Source: a virus. From it: a stretch of 64,000 nt of DNA. Both the position numbers and the translations under genes were made by a program. The stretch is from IMG/VR virus record IMGVR_UViG_3300044568_003751, positions 1 to 64,000 of that record; one strand, 5' to 3'. Shown here piece after piece: positions 59,084 through 63,640 of the stretch (its first letter is position 1; the number at the start of each line of letters is the position of its first letter). Below the pieces are notes generated by a model. It was not told the DNA's origin and made no database searches. It saw only the letters and a program-made list of their open reading frames with translations.

Positions 59084-59236
59084 TTAACTTGGCACAATAT
59101 GAGGAATGTAAGGAACGGCTCGAGGTCCGCCGTACATCTGCTCAAACAACTTCTTGGCTTCCTGCGGTGTGCCCGCATAGATACGCTTTTTTTCTTCGCC
59201 CTGTGGTGTGCGAACTGTTGTTTCATACATTGGCAT
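59084..59236 (-). CDS. Small conserved phage protein (50 aa)
   Basis: 50 residues, MPMYETTVRTPQGEEKKRIY then AGTPQEAKKLFEQMYG. AGGAGA precedes the ATG. Small proteins of the form 'PQGxxxxxxxxASSPSEAKRxFExMYG' are frequent in T4-like cyanophages. Wedged between tRNA-Cys and tRNA-Pro, 6 and 14 nt from them, so its mRNA is probably released by tRNA processing. Confidence 0.75.
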   Translation of the reverse strand: MPMYETTVRTPQGEEKKRIYAGTPQEAKKLFEQMYGGPRAVPYIPHIVPS

Positions 59237-59250
59237 ATTATTCTCCTAAT

Positions 59251-59327
59251 TGGTCCGAGTAGTAGGATTCAAACCTACGACCCTCTGGTCCCAAACCAGA
59301 TGCGCTATCAGGCTGCGCTATACTCGG
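59251..59327 (-). tRNA. tRNA-Pro(TGG)
   Basis: Acceptor CCGAGTA/TACTCGG, anticodon arm TCTGG-TTTGGGA-CCAGA, T arm GTAGG-TTTGAAT-CCTAC, CCA encoded. Confidence 0.93.
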
Positions 59328-59333
59328 GTAATT

Positions 59334-59561
59334 TTATTTCTTGGCCGACAACGGCTCTTGTGACTTTTCTATCTCTGATGTCTCGGCAAATCCTGCATTG
59401 CCACCAAAACCTTTCCAGCTGTCTTCTGTAAAAATTCTAACAGGTCGCCAGAAGCGGGCAATGATGTTGTTGATCACCACAATTCCAATTGCCACAGCAA
59501 TAAAGCCTAATGCTGTCAAAACACTACCGGCTAAAAATACCGCCGCTTGATCCATGTCCAT
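59334..59561 (-). CDS. Small membrane protein (75 aa)
   Basis: 75 residues with one long hydrophobic span (LAGSVLTALGFIAVAIGIVVI, about 9-29, given in two overlapping halves of the helix) and a polar C-terminus (VRIFTEDSWKGFGGNAGFAE). Probably N-out, C-in, single pass. Located between tRNA-Gly(TCC) and tRNA-Pro. I recall similar small membrane proteins in T4-like cyanophages; function unknown. Confidence 0.7.
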   Translation of the reverse strand: MDMDQAAVFLAGSVLTALGFIAVAIGIVVINNIIARFWRPVRIFTEDSWKGFGGNAGFAETSEIEKSQEPLSAKK

Positions 59562-59578
59562 AAGTTTTTCCTTAATTT

Positions 59579-59652
59579 TGGAGCGGGATGAGAGAATCGA
59601 ACTCTCAACTCTAACTTGGAAGGATAGCGTTTTGCCACTAAACTAATCCCGC
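59579..59652 (-). tRNA. tRNA-Gly(TCC)
   Basis: Acceptor GCGGGAT/ATCCCGC, anticodon arm CTATC-CTTCCAA-GTTAG, T arm GAGAG-TTCGATT-CTCTC, CCA encoded. Confidence 0.92.
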
Positions 59653-59663
59653 GTTGAACATGT

Positions 59664-59692
59664 AGTATACAATATTTTTTGGATATTGTAAA
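59664..59692 (-). promoter_or_regulatory. Internal tRNA-array promoter TTTACA-N17-TATACT
   Basis: -35 TTTACA at 59687-59692, -10 TATACT at 59664-59669, lying in the longest tRNA-to-tRNA gap of this stretch; transcription would start at tRNA-Gly(TCC). Confidence 0.6.
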
Positions 59693-59698
59693 GACATT

Positions 59699-59772
59699 TG
59701 GTTCCCTGTCGAGGTAACGATCCTCGGTCTCTCGATTATCAGTCGAGTGCTCTACCTTTGAGCTAACGGGGA
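59699..59772 (-). tRNA. tRNA-Ile(GAT)
   Basis: Anticodon arm CTCGA-CTGATAA-TCGAG, T stem CGAGG/CCTCG with loop ATCGTTA (A54/T58 instead of T54/A58), CCA encoded. Confidence 0.9.
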
Positions 59773-59778
59773 AAATAC

Positions 59779-59853
59779 TGGCACGGGAACTAGGGCTCGA
59801 ACCTAGAATGACAGAGTCAAAGTCTGTAGTGTTACCATTACACTATTCCCGAA
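59779..59853 (-). tRNA. tRNA-Gln(TTG)
   Basis: Anticodon loop CTTTGAC on ACAGA/TCTGT, T arm CTAGG-TTCGAGC-CCTAG, unpaired T1-T72 and G73 as expected for glutamine tRNAs, CCA encoded. Confidence 0.88.
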
Positions 59854-59865
59854 CAAAAACTTTAT

Positions 59866-59940
59866 GGTGGATGAGAGTAGAGTCGAACTACCACTTGACT
59901 CCGTATGAAGGAGGCGCACTACCATTATGCTACTCATCCA
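59866..59940 (-). tRNA. tRNA with CAT anticodon (Met or Ile2)
   Basis: Acceptor GGATGAG/CTCATCC, anticodon loop TTCATAC, T arm GGTAG-TTCGACT-CTACT, CCA encoded. A lysidine-modified Ile(ATA) decoder cannot be excluded. Confidence 0.88.
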
Positions 59941-59942
59941 TT

Positions 59943-60018
59943 GGGGTGCATGATGGGATTCGAACCCACGCATATCGGAATCACAATCCGAGGTCTTGAC
60001 CGCTTGACGACACGCACC
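59943..60018 (-). tRNA. tRNA-His(GTG)
   Basis: Acceptor GTGCGTG/CATGCAC with an extra 5' G opposite C73, the histidine identity element. Anticodon loop TTGTGAT, T loop TTCGAAT, CCA encoded. Confidence 0.93.
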
Positions 60019-60052
60019 ATATAGAAACACACCAAGCAAATATGTTTTCATA

Positions 60053-60127
60053 TGGTAGGGGCACAGAGAATCGAACTCTGATTTACGGGTTAAAAGCCCG
60101 CTACTTTGGCCGTTAAGTTATACCCCC
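60053..60127 (-). tRNA. tRNA-Lys(TTT)
   Basis: Acceptor GGGGGTA/TGCCCCT, anticodon arm GCGGG-CTTTTAA-CCCGT, T arm CAGAG-TTCGATT-CTCTG, CCA encoded. Confidence 0.92.
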
Positions 60128-60179
60128 ACTAATCTTATCACTCTTGTCACAGTCTATGGGACTCTCCTTTTAAAATATT

Positions 60180-60254
60180 TGGTACCGCTGGAAGGAATCA
60201 AACCTCCATCCCCACGTTCGTAGCATGGTGTCCTGTTCATTGAACGACAGCGAT
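60180..60254 (-). tRNA. tRNA-Arg(ACG)
   Basis: Acceptor ATCGCTG/CAGCGGT, anticodon arm CCATG-CTACGAA-CGTGG, T loop TTTGATT, CCA encoded. Confidence 0.9.
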
Positions 60255-60259
60255 ATGAT

Positions 60260-60333
60260 TGGTGCCCCATGAGAGAATCGAACTCCCGTACCCGGATTAC
60301 AAAACCGGTGTAATGCCATTATACTAATAGGGC
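60260..60333 (-). tRNA. tRNA-Thr(TGT)
   Basis: Anticodon arm CCGGT-TTTGTAA-TCCGG, T loop TTCGATT, 5' GCCCTAT against ATGGGGC, CCA encoded. Confidence 0.9.
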
Positions 60334-60339
60334 AAATTT

Positions 60340-60427
60340 TGGCGGAGTATGTAGGAATCGAACCTACTCGCCCATTTCTGAACGACAGTTTAGCAAACTG
60401 TTGCCTTAACCGGTCGGCCAATACTCC
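60340..60427 (-). tRNA. tRNA-Ser(GCT)
   Basis: Class II, 88 nt. Acceptor GGAGTAT/ATACTCC, anticodon arm ACAGT-TTGCTAA-ACTGT, long variable arm, T arm GTAGG-TTCGATT-CCTAC, CCA encoded. Confidence 0.93.
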
Positions 60428-60435
60428 ATACTTAC

Positions 60436-60514
60436 TGGCTCCGCATTTCGGAATCGGACCGAACTAACCAGGGATTAACAGTCCCGCCCATGCACCTTGC
60501 TCGGGTTCTGCGGA
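60436..60514 (-). tRNA. tRNA-Asn(GTT)
   Basis: Acceptor TCCGCAG/ATGCGGA, anticodon arm CGGGA-CTGTTAA-TCCCT, T stem TTCGG/CCGAA with loop TCCGATT (C at 55), G73, CCA encoded. Confidence 0.88.
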
Positions 60515-60555
60515 ATAAAACTACTTAGCAGGCACTCATGCCTGCCTTAAAAACA

Positions 60556-60641
60556 TGGTGGAGAGTCAGGGATTCGAACCCCGTATACCGTAAGGTGGAA
60601 GATTTACAGTCTCCTGAAGTCACCAATGCTTCTCACTCTCC
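60556..60641 (-). tRNA. tRNA-Tyr(GTA)
   Basis: Class II. Acceptor GGAGAGT/ACTCTCC, anticodon loop CTGTAAA, long variable arm, T arm CGGGG-TTCGAAT-CCCTG, CCA encoded. Confidence 0.92.
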
Positions 60642-60645
60642 AATT

Positions 60646-60720
60646 TGGTGGACCGTCCCGGGTTCGAACCGGGGACTGAGGCTTGCAAAGCCACTGTGTT
60701 CCCAACTATACCAACAGCCC
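60646..60720 (-). tRNA. tRNA-Ala(TGC)
   Basis: Acceptor GGGCTGT/ACGGTCC, anticodon arm GTGGC-TTTGCAA-GCCTC, T arm CCCGG-TTCGAAC-CCGGG, CCA encoded. Confidence 0.9.
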
Positions 60721-60726
60721 ATAATT

Positions 60727-60800
60727 TGGCGACTCGTGATGGAATCGAACCACCGCTAGAAGTTTTGGAGACTTCCGCACTGCCACTATACTAACGAGCC
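60727..60800 (-). tRNA. tRNA-Trp(CCA)
   Basis: Acceptor GGCTCGT/ACGAGTC, anticodon arm GAAGT-CTCCAAA-ACTTC, T arm GGTGG-TTCGATT-CCATC, CCA encoded. Confidence 0.92.
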
Positions 60801-60960
60801 ACGTCACACTGTTGCCAATGTGTGTATCAAAACACACTCTAAGAATATGCTTTGATACGCTCGGATTTTTTTTGTGTACAAGAACACAAGCCATCCCCGA
60901 GGCCGCCCATTTGCAGTTTTGAGTGTTGCAGGCTCGCGTTGCCATTGCACTTGATAACGC
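60801..60960 (-). other. Hairpin-rich leader of the main tRNA array
   Basis: No coding frame. Minus strand holds GTATCAAA/TTTGATAC arms about 22 nt apart and a GATAACG/CGTTATC hairpin over the end of the 15-residue frame just upstream. No obvious promoter of its own was found, so the main array may be transcribed by read-through or from an unrecognised start. Confidence 0.45.
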
Positions 60961-61008
60961 TTATTGCACGTTATCGTGAATCCACTTCCAGTACTCTTCT
61001 GTTGTCAT
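60961..61008 (-). CDS. Possible 15-aa leader peptide
   Basis: MTTEEYWKWIHDNVQ, preceded by AAGGAG at good spacing. The stop lies in a perfect 7-bp hairpin GATAACG-CGTTATC. The length, the ribosome site and the hairpin suggest a leader-peptide arrangement ahead of the tRNA genes; it could also be a chance frame. Confidence 0.4.
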   Translation of the reverse strand: MTTEEYWKWIHDNVQ

Positions 61009-61021
61009 CGCTGTTCTCCTT

Positions 61022-61056
61022 AAAAAGAAAAACCCTGGAGTTTTTAGTTCCAGGGT
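61022..61056 (-). terminator. Rho-independent terminator
   Basis: ACCCTGGA (61032-61039) and TCCAGGGT (61049-61056), 9-nt loop; on the minus strand TTTTTCTTTTT follows. Ends the 37-residue unit. Confidence 0.88.
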
Positions 61057-61085
61057 CCTTGGCTTAGATACGATTGTATACTACG

Positions 61086-61199
61086 TTAAGACCCTGTGTC
61101 TCCTAGAATGATTGCTGTTGGGCGACCATAGGCATGTGACCAGGCTGGTGCCTGATTAAACATTGTCTTGGTTAGCAGTGAACAGATTTGTGTTTTCAT
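61086..61199 (-). CDS. Micro-protein in its own transcription unit (37 aa)
   Basis: 37 residues: MKTQICSLLTKTMFNQAPAW, then SHAYGRPTAIILGDTGS. The ATG lies 7 nt from the TATAAT box of a perfect consensus promoter, so the mRNA would be leaderless; a strong terminator follows after about 30 nt. Promoter, frame and terminator form a complete miniature unit. No family recognised. Confidence 0.6.
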   Translation of the reverse strand: MKTQICSLLTKTMFNQAPAWSHAYGRPTAIILGDTGS

Positions 61200-61206
61200 A
61201 GTATCA

Positions 61207-61235
61207 ATTATAGTTTATTTACCTTTGTGTGTCAA
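61207..61235 (-). promoter_or_regulatory. Perfect consensus sigma70 promoter TTGACA-N17-TATAAT
   Basis: -35 TTGACA at 61230-61235 and -10 TATAAT at 61207-61212, exactly 17 nt apart: the strongest promoter in the window. It drives the 37-residue frame. Confidence 0.9.
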
Positions 61236-61276
61236 TCACTTTGGCAAACTTTTTTGTTGTATTTACGCAACAGATT

Positions 61277-62407
61277 TTATTCACCTATACAGAAGGGTTT
61301 GCTGTAGATTGGTGCACCAACATCTTTTCCAATTATGCTGTTAACGGGATTGGTACTGTTTTCTATCAAATGATTACAAAAGTTTTTTTCTAACAAAAGA
61401 TTTTTTATGCCTTTTACAAAAAGATCGGCCACAACATTGTCCTTCTTTAGCAAGGCATCTAGGCCAGTATCAAATGTTCGGGAAAGATCACCGTCAATGG
61501 TGTCCATTGTTATTACTACTGATTCAAATTTATTTTCTTGTATTTTTTGTGTGAAACTGCCACCTGATACTATCTCTTTTTGTCTAGACAAATTTTTTGC
61601 CCAAGAAATATAAGCGGCATTAGAAGAAATTCTAAATTTTGCGCCAGTAGGATCTAGACTAGCATTGTATGCATTTGCATTCATACGAAGTTTAAGCATT
61701 TTTTTAATCATATGACTTTGTTTGAGTGCCAAGACTGGGGCAGTAAAAAAACATTCAATATTCTCAAAATTCATTGTACTCAGCAAGGTTCTTGCATCAT
61801 GACATGAATAATATTTGTTATCTTTCTTGAATACTCTAGGTTGCTCGTGTCCAGTAATCAAACACCAAGTTGATCCACCAAACTGGTCGGCACAGTAATC
61901 CCACATGACAGAGTCCATGGTTCCCATGGCAAATTTAGGAATCATAGAAATATTTTTAAAAATCCAATCTTCTCCGGTTACAATTTGTTGTTTAGCCGCA
62001 GGATCAAATCGTTCTTTGACAGTGATTTTGGTCAAGGGATCATGATGATTATTTTTCAGCCAATCCACATACTGTGAATTGTACCAGGGCTCGTACTGAT
62101 CATTTACCCAGATAACAATTTCATCAATATGCAAATTATTACGTTTGAACACTTCGTAGATGGTCTGACTGTCAGTGCCACCGCTCCAGGACAGCATAAC
62201 GTGTTGATATTTGTTTCTTAAATTACATGCATGGCGATCCATCAGTTGATCAAGAGACTCGGTGGGTTCTTGCAACCAATTCAGTTGATCATTCTGTTGA
62301 TCATGACAAACAAACTCAATGGGTTTCTTGCTTACAAATGCCTCATATTTGGCAAGCAGGTGATTGAAAATTATTTTATTGTTGACACGAAAGTAGATGG
62401 AAGTCAT
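61277..62407 (-). CDS. PP-loop ATP pyrophosphatase-like enzyme (376 aa)
   Basis: 376 residues. VMLSWSGGTDSQTIYEVF near residue 71 is the SGGxDS PP-loop; IVIWVNDQYEPWYNSQYVDW and WCLITGHEQPRVFK are further core strands. There is no glutaminase or PUA domain, so a thiolase-type tRNA enzyme or an amidotransferase-like ligase are both possible. The ATG lies only 9 nt after the CCA end of tRNA-Met and lacks a ribosome site. AT-rich (Lys/Asn/Phe/Ile-rich). Third PP-loop protein of the window. Confidence 0.75.
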   Translation of the reverse strand: MTSIYFRVNNKIIFNHLLAKYEAFVSKKPIEFVCHDQQNDQLNWLQEPTESLDQLMDRHACNLRNKYQHVMLSWSGGTDSQTIYEVFKRNNLHIDEIVIWVNDQYEPWYNSQYVDWLKNNHHDPLTKITVKERFDPAAKQQIVTGEDWIFKNISMIPKFAMGTMDSVMWDYCADQFGGSTWCLITGHEQPRVFKKDNKYYSCHDARTLLSTMNFENIECFFTAPVLALKQSHMIKKMLKLRMNANAYNASLDPTGAKFRISSNAAYISWAKNLSRQKEIVSGGSFTQKIQENKFESVVITMDTIDGDLSRTFDTGLDALLKKDNVVADLFVKGIKNLLLEKNFCNHLIENSTNPVNSIIGKDVGAPIYSKPFCIGE

Positions 62408-62416
62408 GTGTATGAT

Positions 62417-62490
62417 TGGATGCGGGGGACAGATTCGAACTGCCGATGCACCTGGCTTATGAGACCGGTGTGGTGACCGCCCTCCCCGCT
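62417..62490 (-). tRNA. tRNA with CAT anticodon (Met)
   Basis: Anticodon loop CTCATAA, T arm GGCAG-TTCGAAT-CTGTC, acceptor GCGGGG/CCCCGC with an A1-A72 mismatch reminiscent of initiator tRNAs; the anticodon stem lacks the three G-C pairs of fMet. CCA encoded. Confidence 0.82.
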
Positions 62491-62820
62491 GTGTATTTAA
62501 TGCTCTGCGTCCCCCGGCGGTAATTATAGTGTATCAGAAATTTGGTCAGCAAGCGATTAACTCACCAATTAGTCTATTCATCACTTACACCCTCCACCCG
62601 CTTCCCGACAGGGACCGTTCTCGTATTGCTAACGCCGGTTAGGTTGGACCGCTGATTGCTCAGTGAAACTTTTCCGTTTCAGAACCACCCGTAGTTGTCA
62701 CACTACTTCTCATCGTCGGGGTCAGACTATCCAGTGACGCTGGAACGTTTGGGAGAGGCCACGGTTGCAGGATCTAGTGCCTTTTGCAAGGGAAGTATCC
62801 AGGCGGTGCGGCCTCAAACT
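62491..62820 (-). ncRNA. Structured non-coding stretch between tRNA-Asp and tRNA-Met
   Basis: 330 nt without a convincing frame. Hairpins: GTTTG+GAGGCC (62747-62760) with GGCCTCAAAC (62810-62819); GAAAC/GTTTC; GTAG/CTAC. A weak promoter lies at its downstream end. Could be one ncRNA or a processed spacer. Confidence 0.4.
62523..62552 (-). promoter_or_regulatory. Weak promoter before tRNA-Met
   Basis: -10 TATAAT at 62523-62528; -35 imperfect (CTGACC at 15-nt or TTGCTG at 18-nt spacing). It would drive tRNA-Met and the PP-loop gene. Confidence 0.45.
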
Positions 62821-62896
62821 TGGCGGTCTTAGGGGGTAACGATCCCCACTCTTACGGCGTGACAAGCCGTCGTGCGTCCATGAACACTTTAAGACC
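62821..62896 (-). tRNA. tRNA-Asp(GTC)
   Basis: Acceptor GGTCTTA/TAAGACC, anticodon arm ACGGC-TTGTCAC-GCCGT, T loop ATCGTTA (third case of A54/T58), CCA encoded. Confidence 0.92.
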
Positions 62897-62899
62897 AAA

Positions 62900-63053
62900 T
62901 TTTTATAGTCAAGCACCGAGAATGCCAATTTAGGAGTCCTGCGCTAACAGTTCCAAAGCCGATGCAGTTATATTAGGATCAGTCGCCGGCCGCTGTGACC
63001 CGAATAGTGTTGGCGTCCCAACACGATACCTTATCGATGCTTGACTATAAAAA
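62900..63053 (-). ncRNA. 154-nt structured RNA closed by a 16-bp stem
   Basis: TTTTTATAGTCAAGCA (62900-62915) and TGCTTGACTATAAAAA (63038-63053) are perfect complements. Inside, the minus strand has hairpins CGATA/TATCG and TGTTGG/CCAACA and a GCCG/CGGC stem-loop. No coding frame. It exactly fills the spacer between tRNA-Glu (3 nt away) and tRNA-Asp (3 nt away), so tRNA processing would release it. Confidence 0.65.
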
Positions 63054-63056
63054 CAA

Positions 63057-63132
63057 TGGTGCTCCGTGGGGGAATCGAACCCCTCCTTACCCGCGTGAAA
63101 GGCGAGTGTCCTAACCGATAGACGAACGGAGC
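63057..63132 (-). tRNA. tRNA-Glu(TTC)
   Basis: Acceptor GCTCCGT/ACGGAGC, anticodon arm CTCGC-CTTTCAC-GCGGG, T arm GGGGG-TTCGATT-CCCCC-like, CCA encoded. Confidence 0.92.
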
Positions 63133-63392
63133 ATGTGATTTTACATTGAGGAACCATGTGGATCTTATTCTGCTTGGCTTGCGAGGCCAAGTCACCACGG
63201 TCATTACTGCCAGACGATCCGCCGCTTTTCTGAAACTGCAAGCAGTCTCGGCTTCATGACTGATAGCAAGTGGGCATCCGCCGATGCCAATTCACTTCTA
63301 CCAATGCCACTAACGGGTCTGGTAACCTCTTTGTATATTTTAAAGATCTGTTGCAAGTAGTCTCGATCGACTTTGTTGCTTTGTTAAGTTCT
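63133..63392 (-). ncRNA. Hairpin-rich 5' region of the Glu-Asp tRNA transcript
   Basis: 260 nt between a promoter and tRNA-Glu without a convincing gene. Two clean hairpins: CTTGGC/GCCAAG (63173-63178, 63186-63191) and GGCATC/GATGCC with a 4-nt loop (63273-63288) extended by AAGTG/CACTT. A small RNA or long leader. Confidence 0.45.
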
Positions 63393-63421
63393 ATTGTAGC
63401 AGAGTTTCAATTTATGGTCTA
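63393..63421 (-). promoter_or_regulatory. Promoter TAGACC-N17-TACAAT for the Glu-Asp tRNA transcript
   Basis: -35 TAGACC at 63416-63421, -10 TACAAT at 63393-63398 with the extended TGC. Confidence 0.75.
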
Positions 63422-63425
63422 GCAC

Positions 63426-63458
63426 AAAAAAGAAAACCCTCCGAAGTGGAGGGTCTTT
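63426..63458 (-). terminator. Rho-independent terminator
   Basis: ACCCTCC (63436-63442) and GGAGGGT (63448-63454) with a 5-nt loop, followed on the minus strand by TTTCTTTTTT. Confidence 0.88.
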
Positions 63459-63476
63459 GTAAGTAGTACTTTCGTA

Positions 63477-63554
63477 TTACAGGCAAAGTCCCCAATGGCA
63501 ATCCCACTCATGTTCTGAGCGAAGGGTTGTGATGATTGCAGTTGTTTGGTTCAT
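63477..63554 (-). CDS. Micro-protein in its own transcription unit (25 aa)
   Basis: 25 residues: MNQTTAIITTLRSEHEWDCH, then WGLCL. ATG 6 nt from a TATAAT box (leaderless) and a strong terminator about 20 nt after the stop, the same design as the 37-residue unit at 61.1 kb. No family recognised; it may also be a small RNA whose frame is accidental. Confidence 0.5.
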   Translation of the reverse strand: MNQTTAIITTLRSEHEWDCHWGLCL

Positions 63555-63560
63555 AAGTGT

Positions 63561-63589
63561 ATTATATATGACAAGTGATTGAAAGTCAA
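63561..63589 (-). promoter_or_regulatory. sigma70 promoter TTGACT-N17-TATAAT
   Basis: -35 TTGACT at 63584-63589, -10 TATAAT at 63561-63566. Drives the 25-residue unit. Confidence 0.82.
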
Positions 63590-63640
63590 GGCTTTTTGGC
63601 TCGATTGCAAGCAGGATCTCAACAAACTGTGTTACTTTGC

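Noticed and set aside
62930-63241. Minus-strand frame of 103 codons over tRNA-Glu and its flanks
   Set aside because: It overlaps an intact tRNA and the 16-bp-stem RNA, with no ribosome site.
62491-63392. A tmRNA
   Set aside because: No ALAA-type tag frame, and the tRNA-like parts present are complete ordinary tRNAs.
55930-63400. Prophage attachment site or integrase next to the tRNAs
   Set aside because: No integrase, excisionase or repressor-type lysogeny genes are visible, and the tRNAs look phage-borne as an array.
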